Part shown: in pieces, positions 1 to 8,025 of the stretch
Numbering within the stretch: the stretch's first letter is position 1
How the letters are laid out: every line of letters begins with the position of its first letter
DNA from: Anaerolineales bacterium
GTDB taxonomy: Bacteria; Chloroflexota; Anaerolineae; Anaerolineales; Villigracilaceae
Length of the DNA: 48,893 bases
NCBI GenBank assembly: GCA_016744335.1
Contig: JADGEO010000026.1
Span: forward strand, 1-48,893
Reading direction: 5' to 3'
Notes under the pieces: generated by a model
Databases searched by the model: none
What the model saw: the letters and a program-made list of their open reading frames with translations, nothing else
What the model was told of the DNA's origin: nothing
Translations under genes and position numbers: made by a program

Positions 1-72
1 TTATTTGTTTTGATCAACTAGAGGATAACACTTGACCTACTCTTTTTATGAATTTACAGAAAATAGTTTACA

Positions 73-663
73 CTATTCTTTTAACAAGCGCTCATGGTAA
101 GAGACGTGGCTAAGAAAGGGGATTTCTTCAGCCTTAGGAGACTGTGTTTGCTCTCCAGTGCTGAACAAGCCATTTAAATCATCTAGCAAAAGTAAAACGC
201 GTGAACGGTTACTCCCTAACTCTTTGGGCAGAGCTTTAGGTGTGTCTAGCCAACCTGTTTTAATACGTAATACTCGCCAACCCTCCAGCATCATTATCTG
301 TGCTAACATTCCTGCTTCACGAGTTTTCCCATAGCCTGAAGGAGCAGTGATAAGCAAATATCTTTTTCGATTCAACTTCGCTTTTAACTCTGCTTGAACA
401 TCATGCTCAGGGTCACGAGGTTGGTAAGTGACATTGTGGTCAGCTAATGGACTATCATCACCTTCTGTACCATATAATACTGGGAGCAATGTAGCGGGGT
501 CAGCAATCACTTCAAAAACTTCTACATCAATTCGAATTCGTTGTTTCCACCAACGCTGAAAGAGCCACCCCACAGTACCTGCGATAGATGTCACTCCTAA
601 AAAGGCGATAATATTCAAAGTTACTTCAATGGCGTCTTTATTATCTGCAAAAACATCCCACAT
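73..663 (-). CDS. Membrane-anchored P-loop NTPase, apparently truncated
   Basis: This 196-residue protein has one predicted membrane helix at about residues 14-36. A soluble part follows with a Walker A motif (APSGYGKT, 107-114) and a Walker B-like stretch (VLLLLDDL, 156-163). This is the start of a STAND/NACHT-like or AAA ATPase, in which the nucleotide-binding core normally continues well past Walker B into arginine-finger, winged-helix or repeat regions. Here the frame stops about 33 residues after Walker B, and I found no continuation in other frames down to base 1. It is therefore probably the 5' part of a broken gene or an unusually short member. The role is unknown. The upstream side (663-685) carries a sequence resembling the terminal repeat of the MITE-like element found elsewhere in the window. 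Confidence 0.6.
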   Translation of the reverse strand: MWDVFADNKDAIEVTLNIIAFLGVTSIAGTVGWLFQRWWKQRIRIDVEVFEVIADPATLLPVLYGTEGDDSPLADHNVTYQPRDPEHDVQAELKAKLNRKRYLLITAPSGYGKTREAGMLAQIMMLEGWRVLRIKTGWLDTPKALPKELGSNRSRVLLLLDDLNGLFSTGEQTQSPKAEEIPFLSHVSYHERLLKE

Positions 664-685
664 ATTATTTTCCCTTTAGAGTCTA
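663..685 (-). repeat. Solo terminal-repeat-like sequence of the 91-bp element
   Basis: Read on the minus strand this is TAGACTCTAAAGGGAAAATA, close to the TAGACTCTATYGGGAATAAA termini of the MITE-like elements at 2686-2776 and 24680-24770. No partner repeat lies about 90 bp away. It may be a relic or chance similarity. It sits directly upstream of the start of the truncated NTPase gene. Confidence 0.35.
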
Positions 686-828
686 AAACAAATTGGTGCG
701 TCTATAGCTGATGAAAACTGTTTTTTCAACTCGTCCCATTTGATATTTTCCTGTATTTCAGTTTATTGTGGGCGTAATTATAATATATTTCATAATTTGC
801 GTTCATCGTCTCACGCAAAGGGAGCACT

Positions 829-1006
829 CAAAGGTTGTTGGCTGATTGATAAATGCCGCTTTGGTTTCGATACGGCGATAATGCCGCCTACTCAACCGCC
901 GCTGATATTTTCTCGTAGACCCGCGTAGTCGGCGGTTGAGTAGTCCTGAGCTTGTCGAAGGACGTATCGAAACCAGAGGTGGAGCGGTGTTTTTCAACAA
1001 CCTTTG
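829..1006. repeat. Nested inverted-repeat (MITE/REP-like) element
   Basis: Three nested perfect inverted repeats share one centre. CAAAGGTTGTTG (829-840) pairs with 995-1006, GGTTTCGATACG (863-874) with 963-974, and TACTCAACCGCC (889-900) with 931-942. The right half also contains TCCTGAGCTTGTCGAAGGAC, a motif common in dispersed palindromic repeats of bacterial genomes. No protein is encoded convincingly; the short open frames across it are by-products of the palindrome. This element fills most of the gap between the NTPase gene and nadD. Confidence 0.7.
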
Positions 1007-1060
1007 CTAACAAAGGCACAAAGTTTTTAAGCTTTTCTTTGCGCCTTCGCACCTTTGCAT
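1007..1060. repeat. Dispersed CAAAG/CTTTG palindromic repeat
   Basis: An imperfect inverted repeat built from ACAAAGGCACAAAG and CTTTGCGCCTTCGCACCTTTG, of the same style as the CACGAAG repeats between the aro genes. The rest of 664-1099 contains nothing else I can assign. Confidence 0.4.
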
Positions 1061-1099
1061 GAGATTCAAAACAGCCTTGCCTGCGAGATAAATCTCGCG

Positions 1100-1705
1100 T
1101 TAGGAATATAAGCCTTCTGCCAAAATATAAGCATTTACTTCACGGGGTAAATAATAACGTACGGGCAAGCCTTCTCGTACACGCCGCCTAATTTCTCGTG
1201 AGGCAATTTCTAGCAAGGGGGCGTTTGCAATTCTTATTTTTGCTTCTAGCCCCTCAACTTTTGCCGCGAGCGTGCCCGCGTCAACATCATCATTGGGGCG
1301 GCGCATTACGCCGATTTCATCGCAGGCGGTAATAAAAGTATCGAGATGGTGCCAAGTGTGCAGGCTTTTCAGCGAATCTCCCCCCATCAAAAATATAATT
1401 TCAGCACCCAAGTTTCTCTCACGGATGATGCGCACCGTATCCACCGAATAATGAGGTCCCGGTCGCTCGGCTTCCACAAGAGAAAGCTCAAAGTTGGGGT
1501 TATCCACTATTGCCAACTCAACCATTTTTTGACGATGCACAAGGGAAGAGATTTCGCGATCTTGTTTATGGGGCGGGTCGGGGGTCAGCATCCAAAGTAA
1601 ACGATCCAAATTGAGTTGGGAGCGTACTTCGCAAGCCAGTATTAAATGCCCTAAATGGGGCGGGTCAAAGGTGCCACCAAAAATACCAATTCTTTCTTTT
1701 TTCAT
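1100..1705 (-). CDS. nadD: Nicotinate-nucleotide adenylyltransferase
   Basis: A 201-residue protein that transfers AMP from ATP to nicotinate mononucleotide, the penultimate step of NAD synthesis, in the cytoplasm. The N-terminal nucleotidyltransferase motif GGTFDPPHLGHL (residues 10-21) carries the HxGH signature. The C-terminal ASREIRRRVREGLPVRYYLP matches the ISSTxIR motif of NadD. Length is normal for the family. The ATG at 1705 is preceded by TATACT and exactly six bases, so the transcript probably starts at the initiation codon itself, and no ribosome binding site is visible. The gene stands alone on this strand. Confidence 0.92.
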   Translation of the reverse strand: MKKERIGIFGGTFDPPHLGHLILACEVRSQLNLDRLLWMLTPDPPHKQDREISSLVHRQKMVELAIVDNPNFELSLVEAERPGPHYSVDTVRIIRERNLGAEIIFLMGGDSLKSLHTWHHLDTFITACDEIGVMRRPNDDVDAGTLAAKVEGLEAKIRIANAPLLEIASREIRRRVREGLPVRYYLPREVNAYILAEGLYS

Positions 1706-1711
1706 CTCAAT

Positions 1712-1717
1712 AGTATA
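1712..1717 (-). promoter_or_regulatory. -10 element for leaderless nadD
   Basis: TATACT on the minus strand, six bases before the nadD ATG. A start site seven bases downstream of the hexamer coincides with the A of ATG. No clear -35 hexamer is visible. Confidence 0.45.
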
Positions 1718-1751
1718 CCTTTTTCTTTTTACTTTTTATTTGCGCCTTTTG

Positions 1752-1767
1752 TCACAAGTGATTGTGA
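1752..1767. promoter_or_regulatory. CRP/FNR-like palindrome upstream of the formate/nitrite transporter
   Basis: A perfect TCACAA-N4-TTGTGA dyad lies 79 bases before the transporter start. It resembles binding sites of CRP/FNR-family regulators, which often control formate/nitrite channels. The family link is inference. The position relative to a -10 cannot be fixed because no clear promoter hexamers were found. Confidence 0.4.
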
Positions 1768-1845
1768 TAATGTTCACTTATAGTAAAGACGCCTACAGAG
1801 TAAAATTTTTGCGTTAGATAAAATCGTAATATAAAGGAGAAATTT

Positions 1846-2688
1846 ATGACCGAAATTCGTATTGATGCTTTGCTCCCTGCCGAAATGGCGCGCCGCGCCG
1901 AATATATAGGCGAGCGCAAAGCCGAAGCCCCCACCTTGCAAGTTTTTGCACTTTCTTTGATGGCGGGTGCGTTTATAGCCTTTGGTGCAATTTTTGCGAC
2001 AACTGTTGCTACAGGCGCATCTGGTATGTTGAGTTATGGCGTAACAAAATTGTTGGTAGGATTAGTTTTCTGTTTGGGGTTGGTGCTCGTCATTGTTGGT
2101 GGCGCTGAACTTTTTACAGGTAATAATCTAATTGTGATGGCGTGGGCAGGCAAAAAAGTGAGCACAAAAGCTCTTTTGAGAAATTGGGGCATTGTCTATG
2201 TTGGAAACTTCATCGGATCGCTCGTGATTGTGGGCTTGATTTTTGCAAGTAAGCAATATCTCGGCGCAAACGGAGAAATTGGTGCCACCGCTCTAAAAAT
2301 TGCCAATGGCAAAGTTGCTTTTGGCTTTTGGCAAGCTCTTTCTTTGGGTATTCTCTGTAATATCTTAGTATGTCTCGCTGTGTGGCTCACATTTAGCGCA
2401 CGCAGTACTGTAGATAAAATTGCCGCAATTATTTTCCCTATTACTGCCTTCGTTGCGGCTGGATTTGAGCACAGCGTGGCAAATATGTATTTTATTCCCA
2501 TTGGCTTAGCCATCAAAAACCATGACCCTGCCTTTGCCGCCAGCACAGGTTTAGATTTATCGGGGCTAACGTGGGGCACGTTTATCGTGAATAATTTAAT
2601 TCCTGTTACCATAGGGAATATTCTTGGTGGCTCAGTTTTCGTTGCCGCAATTTATTGGATGATCTTCTTGCGCCCTACGAAGGAATAG
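1846..2688 (+). CDS. Formate/nitrite transporter (FNT) family channel
   Basis: A 280-residue integral membrane protein with six hydrophobic helices and FNT-type motifs: GAFIAFGAIFATT in helix 1, GGAELFTGNNL in the helix 2 region, NWGIVYVGNFIGS, GILCNILVCLAVW and AGFEHSVANMYFIP. These make the pentameric channel that carries formate, nitrite or hydrosulfide with a proton. Which anion is carried cannot be read from sequence. The start is supported by the ribosome site AAAGGAG seven bases before ATG. The TAG stop is the first three bases of a MITE-like terminal repeat, so the insertion supplies the present C-terminus. A CRP/FNR-like dyad lies upstream. Confidence 0.9.
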   Translation: MTEIRIDALLPAEMARRAEYIGERKAEAPTLQVFALSLMAGAFIAFGAIFATTVATGASGMLSYGVTKLLVGLVFCLGLVLVIVGGAELFTGNNLIVMAWAGKKVSTKALLRNWGIVYVGNFIGSLVIVGLIFASKQYLGANGEIGATALKIANGKVAFGFWQALSLGILCNILVCLAVWLTFSARSTVDKIAAIIFPITAFVAAGFEHSVANMYFIPIGLAIKNHDPAFAASTGLDLSGLTWGTFIVNNLIPVTIGNILGGSVFVAAIYWMIFLRPTKE

Positions 2689-2776
2689 TCTTTCTCGGAA
2701 ATAGGTCAGAAGAACCCGTTCCCTTGAAGGGAACGGGTTCTTCTGACCGCTGAAATTTTATTCCCGATAGAGTCTA
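2686..2776. mobile_element. MITE-like element, copy 1 (91 bp)
   Basis: The ends form an inverted repeat (TAGTCTTTCTCGGAAATA against the reverse complement of TTTATTCCCGATAGAGTCTA). Inside is a perfect 20-bp-arm hairpin, 2704-2723 with 2729-2748, core AGAACCCGTTCCC. There is no coding capacity. The same architecture and exact length recur at 24680-24770. The left end overlaps the TAG stop codon of the transporter gene. The hairpin may also act as a transcription terminator. Confidence 0.75.
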
Positions 2777-2838
2777 ATAAAAAACATCAAAGCTGAATAA
2801 TCATATTTGAATATAGAAAAGAAAAAAGGAAAATAAAA

Positions 2839-3066
2839 ATGAAAGCATATATTTTAATCTCAACGCGTACTGGTGAAGCCACTGCTGTTGTTCGTCAGGC
2901 AAAACGCCTTGAAGGCGTTATTGAGGCGCATATCACTTTTGGTCCTTATGATGTTGTTGCCGTTGTTGAAGCTGTTGATACTAAGGCTGTAGGGCATATT
3001 GTCCATAATGAAGTTCAGCCTATCCCTGGTATTGTTGATACCTTAACTTGCCTAGCAGTTGATTAA
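2839..3066 (+). CDS. Stand-alone Lrp/AsnC ligand-binding (RAM) domain protein
   Basis: A 75-residue protein made only of the alpha-beta RAM domain of Lrp/AsnC regulators, with no DNA-binding helix-turn-helix. Typical pieces are AYILISTRTGEATAVV, the GxxDV-type turn GPYDVVAVVEA, and the C-terminal IPGIVDTLTCLAV. Stand-alone RAM proteins bind amino acids and can associate with full Lrp proteins; this is family knowledge and the partner here is unknown. It lies between two MITE-like copies and upstream of pyrE. A purine-rich AAAAGGAAAATAAAA precedes the ATG. Confidence 0.85.
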   Translation: MKAYILISTRTGEATAVVRQAKRLEGVIEAHITFGPYDVVAVVEAVDTKAVGHIVHNEVQPIPGIVDTLTCLAVD

Positions 3067-3122
3067 TTTTCTCTAAAATTATGACATCGCTTACTTCACG
3101 AAGTTGTCAGAAGATTATATAA

Positions 3123-3208
3123 TAGACTATGTAGAAATAAAGTTTTGGTGGCAAGAAGCACCCGTTCCCGCAAAGGGACTGGATGTTTCTTGCCTATTTT
3201 TATAGTCT
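3123..3208. mobile_element. MITE-like element, copy 2, abutting the pyrE ribosome site
   Basis: The left end TAGACTATGTAGAAATA is roughly the inverse of the right end TATTTTTATAGTCT. The central hairpin (3150-3169 with 3175-3194) pairs at about 16 of 20 positions and shares CACCCGTTCCC with copy 1. The right end lies next to the pyrE Shine-Dalgarno sequence (TAGGAG, 3211-3216). Confidence 0.6.
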
Positions 3209-3221
3209 TTTAGGAGAAAAA

Positions 3222-3815
3222 ATGATTGAAAAATTATCACCTATCGCAGATAGGCTTTTGGCTGTAGGCTGTGTAAAATTTGGTGAGTTTACCCTTAAGT
3301 CGGGGGCAAAATCGCCTATTTATATTGATTTGCGGCGTTTAGTCGCTTTCCCTGATTTGCTTAAGGATGTGGCTGAAGCCTATGCTGAAATTTTGGCACC
3401 GCTTAAATTTGATATGCTTGCCGCGCTCCCTTATGCCGCTATGCCGATTGGCACGGCCATTTCTCTACATGGGGGCTGGAAGATGGTTTATCCCCGCAAA
3501 GAGGTGAAGGGGTATGGCACTCAAGTTGAGGTCGAGGGCGTTTTCGATGCTGACCAATATGCGGTAGTTATTGATGATTTAATCTCCTCTGGCGGAAGTA
3601 AGCTAGAAGGAATCCAAAAATTAAATGCCGTAGGATTGCAGGTTGAAGATGTTGTGGTGCTAATTGACCGTCAATCGGGTGGCGTAGATTTTATGGCAGA
3701 GCATGGCTATAGATTGCATAGCGTTTTTTCTTTGCCACAATTATTAGATTATTGGGAAGAAAAGGGTGCGGTAAACGCTGAAATGATTGCAAAAGCACGG
3801 AGATTTTTGGGATAG
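3222..3815 (+). CDS. pyrE: Orotate phosphoribosyltransferase
   Basis: Joins orotate to PRPP to give orotidine 5'-monophosphate in pyrimidine synthesis; cytoplasmic. The PRPP-binding loop is AVVIDDLISSGGSK in the middle of the protein. Upstream motifs FTLKSGAKSPIYIDLRRL and PRKEVKGYGT are typical of PyrE and carry the catalytic lysine region. I choose the ATG at 3222 because TAGGAGAAAAA precedes it. An in-frame ATG at 3183 would add 13 residues encoded by the MITE-like element and is unlikely. The product is then 197 residues, normal for the family. It converges with the channel gene across a shared terminator. Confidence 0.92.
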   Translation: MIEKLSPIADRLLAVGCVKFGEFTLKSGAKSPIYIDLRRLVAFPDLLKDVAEAYAEILAPLKFDMLAALPYAAMPIGTAISLHGGWKMVYPRKEVKGYGTQVEVEGVFDADQYAVVIDDLISSGGSKLEGIQKLNAVGLQVEDVVVLIDRQSGGVDFMAEHGYRLHSVFSLPQLLDYWEEKGAVNAEMIAKARRFLG

Positions 3816-3836
3816 ATTAACGCTAGTTTTAAAAGA

Positions 3837-3872
3837 AAAAACGCTAGGTTGAGCATTCAACCTAGCGTTTTT
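3837..3872. terminator. Bidirectional intrinsic terminator
   Basis: A perfect 16-bp stem (3837-3852 with 3857-3872), loop GCAT, with an A run on one side and a T run on the other. It serves the convergent pyrE and MscS-like genes. Confidence 0.85.
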
Positions 3873-3899
3873 ATTTTAATTTGTTTTGCTATTAAAGAT

Positions 3900-5390
3900 T
3901 TATTCTTTGTCTTCGTCTCGCATGGCGGAGACAAAACGTTCAACTTCGCGACCAGCTACTTCACGGCTACCAAGCCCAAATGCAAGAGCGACTGCTACGC
4001 CGATGGCGGCTAAGGTGATGCCGAAGGCTTGATTTACAATCTCTTCTGCGATGCCTAGCTCACCTAATCCCATTGCGAGGGAGAAGATGATAATTGTAAC
4101 GCGTGCCAAGTTGGCTAAAAGTTTTGCGTTGGCGGTATCTGCGGCTGAAATAGCGTTGTGTGCCACATTTGCAAAGTAGAAGCCAATGCCGATAATGACT
4201 ACAGCTAGAATGACTTTCCAGAAGAATGCAATAAATAGCGCAAGAGCTTCAACTAAGAATTCTGAGCCTAAAATCTCTGCCGCAGAGGTTGCCGCAAAGA
4301 ACATAATCATGATAAGGGTTAAGGTGCTAATCCATGCTGATGGGGATTTTTCACCTTTCCAGCCTATACCTAGTTTTTCGGGAAGATTATCAAAACCAAC
4401 ATTTGAAAGCAGGTCTTTTACTAAGTTAGCAACAACTTTGCCAATATAGTATGCCGCTATCAGCACCACTGCCGCGCCAAGAAGGGCAGGAATGATGTTG
4501 ATGATGGTATTCAACATTTCAGTTGCAGGACCAGAAATAGCTTCGATTTGAAGCATATCGAGGGCAGAGACGATAACAAGCAAAAGAATAAAGATATAGG
4601 TCAAGTTGCCAAGGACTTTGCTTAGTGATTTATCGGCTTCCATGCCTGCTTTTTCACCAAAGGCATCAACACCAACAGCGGCTAAGAGATTGCTTACTAC
4701 TTTACTGATAATTTTGGCACCAAACCAACCGATGAGCAAGACAACTGCCGCACCAAAGATATTGGGCAAGTAGAGCAAAATTTCTTCAAAAACGCCCTGA
4801 ATGGGGTCAGCTAAGCTAGAAATTCCTAAAGTGCTTAAAACTGCGGGTAAGAAAAGCAAAAAGACAAACCAGAAAACGGCTGTAGAGAGGGCTTCACCGA
4901 GGGTGACTTTCCCTTCTTTTTCTTCTTCTTCATTATAGGCTGAGAATTTTTCGTCTAGCTTGAGTAGGTTGAGACCTTTAAGAACGATAAAGCGCAAGAG
5001 GGTGGCAATTGCCCAAGCGGCAAAAATCAACAAAAAGGCGGCACCCAAGCTAGGAAGAATATCACTTGCTAAGATATTGAGGAAACCTGCAATGGGAGCT
5101 GAGATTGCATAAAGCCCGATGCGTTCAAAGGTAGCCACAAGAACAAAGAGCATTACTACCCAAAAAACAACTTTAGCAATGATATTTTCTATTTCTACCG
5201 GAGCTTTTCCAGGTTCTGTAAGTGCCTCTGCAAAGCGGGTGTCGATATCTGTTTTTTTCAACAGTGAGCGTACAACACCGGCAATGATTTTGGCAATGAT
5301 AAAGCCAAGTACAAAAATGGCAAGGGCGATAAGCAGGCTTGCGATACCGCTACCGATGGGACCGTATATAAATTCGTTAAAACCAGACAT
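3900..5390 (-). CDS. MscS-like membrane protein with repeated conserved TM helices
   Basis: A 496-residue membrane protein containing several copies of the conserved TM helix module (PF05552 type). Each copy has a hydrophobic segment followed by motifs such as AAVVLLIGWFGAKIISKVVSNLLAAVGVD, AVVLIAAYYIGKVVANLVKDLLSNVGFD and IAVVIIGIGFYFANVAHNAI, ending in an amphipathic tail with GLGSREVAGREVERFV. It resembles the CmpX/mechanosensitive channel group, where these helices line or support a pore. Ion specificity cannot be read. The start is preceded by AAGGAGAAAAA. A short gap separates it from the antiporter gene on the same strand. Confidence 0.8.
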   Translation of the reverse strand: MSGFNEFIYGPIGSGIASLLIALAIFVLGFIIAKIIAGVVRSLLKKTDIDTRFAEALTEPGKAPVEIENIIAKVVFWVVMLFVLVATFERIGLYAISAPIAGFLNILASDILPSLGAAFLLIFAAWAIATLLRFIVLKGLNLLKLDEKFSAYNEEEEKEGKVTLGEALSTAVFWFVFLLFLPAVLSTLGISSLADPIQGVFEEILLYLPNIFGAAVVLLIGWFGAKIISKVVSNLLAAVGVDAFGEKAGMEADKSLSKVLGNLTYIFILLLVIVSALDMLQIEAISGPATEMLNTIINIIPALLGAAVVLIAAYYIGKVVANLVKDLLSNVGFDNLPEKLGIGWKGEKSPSAWISTLTLIMIMFFAATSAAEILGSEFLVEALALFIAFFWKVILAVVIIGIGFYFANVAHNAISAADTANAKLLANLARVTIIIFSLAMGLGELGIAEEIVNQAFGITLAAIGVAVALAFGLGSREVAGREVERFVSAMRDEDKE

Positions 5391-5491
5391 TTTTTCTCCT
5401 TAAAATTGATTGAAATGATTTGCTACGCCATGACAATGGCATAGTATTATGATAACACAAGTTTGTGCAATTTGTCACACTCTTTGAAAGT

Positions 5492-6703
5492 CTACAGTGA
5501 ATTCGCCTCCTTTTGTGATGATTTTGTCTTGTTCCGAAGGGCAAATCCTATTAGAGGGAATATAAATACAGAAAGCATTGCCGCCCCGATCATAGCTGTT
5601 GCTATATCAGTTTTCATAAGGTCGTGCTCCACACCTAAAACGGTGATAGCAATTACAAGCGGGAGTTCTGTGGCACCAAAGAAGCCTAAAGAAAAACGTT
5701 CGTTTTTCTTTAGTTCGTCTTTATAAAAAATCAGCACAGGTAAACCTCGAACAACAAAAAAGAGAATCAAAAAGACAGGCAACATCATTAAGCTAATGGG
5801 GCTATTTAATAAAGCCTGTAAATTAAATTTGACGCCTGTCATAACAAAAAATATGGGAATTAATAAGCCGTATCCAATCCCTTCAAATTTTATATGTATG
5901 TCTTTTACTACTCTTTCGTTCGATTCCGGAACACGCTTTACAAATTGAGCAATAATCAACCCTGCCGCAAAAGCCCCAAGAAGAAACTCTAGCCCTAGCA
6001 GTTCGGTTAAAACAACGAAAGCAATTAATATGAAAAAGGTTAGGCGCATAGCAAGTTGTGCGCTAGAGTGCATGGTATGCGCAACCAGCTTCATTAAATT
6101 TTGGGGCCACCAACGGCGAGCCACAAGAAGCCCAACAACAACAAGAATAGCAAATCCGTTAAAGATTAATGCACTGCTTAATCCGCTACGCTCACCTTCC
6201 AATAATATAGCCATCATCACTATTGGTGCAAATTCACCTGCCGCACCATAAGCGACAACATGATTGCCAAACTTAGTATCTTTCTCACCCGCATCGCCTA
6301 GCATGGGGAGCAAGACACCTATAGCGGTGGTTGTCAACGCTACCCCTACATGAAGATAAGAATCAATAATTCCTATTTTTTGCAAAACAAAGCTCACTGC
6401 TAAAGCTACGATTAAGCCAAGCAACCAGCTTGAGCTTGCTAACTTAATAGGTTTTCCTTTAATCTGATCAAAATCAATTTCAAAACCTGCTAAAAAGAAC
6501 AAAAAAGCAAGCCCTAATAGACTAAATGCTTCAATAACAGCCGATGTATCCGCCCATGCAAGCACCTGTGGACCAATAATAATACCTAGTGCAATCTCTA
6601 TAACCACAACGGGGAGCTTTACGCGTGTTACCATATCAACGAGTATAGGGGCTAATGCCGCCGCGGTTATAACAATAAAGAAACTTTGAAGTTCACTATC
6701 CAT
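5492..6703 (-). CDS. Cation:proton antiporter (CPA2 / Na+/H+ exchanger family)
   Basis: About 403 residues and 11-13 membrane helices. Typical features are ALAPILVDMVTRVKLPVVVIEIALGIIIGPQVL near the N-terminus, FLAGFEIDFDQIKG, and the helix GLEFLLGAFAAGLIIAQF. No C-terminal NAD-binding (RCK/TrkA-N) domain is present, so this is the short, membrane-only form. Such proteins exchange Na+ or K+ for protons. I choose the ATG at 6703 because AAAGG precedes it; a GTG at 6718 is less likely. It lies between the MscS-like and bactofilin-like genes, suggesting a set concerned with envelope or osmotic homeostasis, which is inference. Confidence 0.88.
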   Translation of the reverse strand: MDSELQSFFIVITAAALAPILVDMVTRVKLPVVVIEIALGIIIGPQVLAWADTSAVIEAFSLLGLAFLFFLAGFEIDFDQIKGKPIKLASSSWLLGLIVALAVSFVLQKIGIIDSYLHVGVALTTTAIGVLLPMLGDAGEKDTKFGNHVVAYGAAGEFAPIVMMAILLEGERSGLSSALIFNGFAILVVVGLLVARRWWPQNLMKLVAHTMHSSAQLAMRLTFFILIAFVVLTELLGLEFLLGAFAAGLIIAQFVKRVPESNERVVKDIHIKFEGIGYGLLIPIFFVMTGVKFNLQALLNSPISLMMLPVFLILFFVVRGLPVLIFYKDELKKNERFSLGFFGATELPLVIAITVLGVEHDLMKTDIATAMIGAAMLSVFIFPLIGFALRNKTKSSQKEANSL

Positions 6704-6776
6704 TTTTTTGCCTTTCACATACAGAAAGTCCAGATAGATTTATAAACCTATCTGGACTTATTTTTAAGATGATTGA

Positions 6777-8018
6777 CTATGCTTCTTTTGCGACCTTATC
6801 GGATTCAGAGACCGCGTCGCTCGTGCCCTCAACTTGCTTGCGGGTCAACCATATTGTACCCAACCCAAGCAGGGTGACAACCAACCCAACGAAAAATCCC
6901 AAATAGGGAACGGAAGCAAGTGGTACGTAAATAAGCAACCCAAGCAATAAGGGGAGTGCTTTATAGCGTAAAGACTGAGGAGCTAATTTCGAGAGAATAA
7001 ACTCACCTACCCAATAAGCAACAATTGTTTTGGTCACAAAGGTAGTCACTATCAAGAAGAGTGAAAATAAGGCAATAAACAAGCCCAAAACACCCCAGAA
7101 AAATATCCATGCCAAAGAGGGAAGAGAAATGTAAATTAATGCCAACACCGCACTGCCTAAAAGAAGCACGATCAAGATAGGCATTAGATAACCATTGATG
7201 AGAACGATGGCACCATACCCCGCTGAGGGGAGGGGTTTTTCTTCAAGTTTTCGCACCCACATTTGAAACCGTGCTGGCAATAGCCATAATGAAACCAAGC
7301 CTACAATGAAGAAGGATACAAAAGCCGTTAATGCGGCAAGTCCCCACAGTGTTAAGGAGGGAGGTGTAGCAGGGGCAGGTATTCGCAATAGGGCACGCTG
7401 AGGCACACGATTTAAATTACGGGCAATACTTGCCGTAGTCGCTTGAGCAAACTCATCGGGAGAGGGGATACCTGTAATTGTTTTATTCACATTCTCTTTT
7501 AAAAGACGGAATAATTCAAAAAGTCCAACGGTGGCATTAGTATCGCGTGCTATATCGCCACGTAATCCAGCAGAGAGAGTGACGGCATTGAGGTCACGTC
7601 CAATGATGGAATCCTTTTCAAGTACAAGGCTTAAGCCAAGAAAGTAAAGGCTACGCTCAATTTCAGTTTCGCTTTTTTGGTTATAGCTTCCTGAAATGGC
7701 ATAAAGATTATTGCTAATGCTACCATCTAGTTGCACTTTATCTGAAATGGCAAAAACGCTTCCATTTACATCCCCTTCGATAAGAAGGCCTTTGCCAAAA
7801 ACAAAGACATCGCCATTCACGGTGCCTTCTACACGGGTGTTATCGCCTGTGAGAAAAACATCGTTGTCTATTATTTGTCCTGCTCGAACAGAATCAGTTT
7901 TTAGAATTTTTTGGGCTTGTGCGATGGTAGGGGATAATAAAATCGCCGCGATTAATATCGCGGCGATAATAAGAGGAACACGCCAAGCCTTTTTAGGAGA
8001 CATTATTGTGTTATTCAT
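6777..8018 (-). CDS. Membrane protein with bactofilin-like beta-helix domain
   Basis: A signal or anchor helix (VPLIIAAILIAAILL) is followed by an exported right-handed beta-helix-like repeat region (NTRVEGTVNGDVFVFGKG, LLIEGDVNGSVFAI, KVQLDGSISNNLYAI) of the polymer-forming cytoskeletal (bactofilin) type. Four or so membrane helices make up the C-terminal half. In this architecture the beta-helix faces outward and the function is unknown. The start is uncertain: ATGs lie at 8018 and 8003, and a TTG at 8033 overlaps the end of the HdeD-like gene. Tight spacing suggests co-transcription with that gene. Confidence 0.8.
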   Translation of the reverse strand: MNNTIMSPKKAWRVPLIIAAILIAAILLSPTIAQAQKILKTDSVRAGQIIDNDVFLTGDNTRVEGTVNGDVFVFGKGLLIEGDVNGSVFAISDKVQLDGSISNNLYAISGSYNQKSETEIERSLYFLGLSLVLEKDSIIGRDLNAVTLSAGLRGDIARDTNATVGLFELFRLLKENVNKTITGIPSPDEFAQATTASIARNLNRVPQRALLRIPAPATPPSLTLWGLAALTAFVSFFIVGLVSLWLLPARFQMWVRKLEEKPLPSAGYGAIVLINGYLMPILIVLLLGSAVLALIYISLPSLAWIFFWGVLGLFIALFSLFLIVTTFVTKTIVAYWVGEFILSKLAPQSLRYKALPLLLGLLIYVPLASVPYLGFFVGLVVTLLGLGTIWLTRKQVEGTSDAVSESDKVAKEA

Positions 8019-8025
8019 AGTTTTT

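Noticed and set aside
3183..3221. Upstream ATG start for pyrE
   Set aside because: It lies in the MITE-like element and lacks a ribosome site, whereas ATG 3222 has one and gives the normal family length.
4186..5403. Plus-strand open frames across the MscS-like gene
   Set aside because: They are antisense to a well-supported gene, have no ribosome sites and no recognisable protein features.
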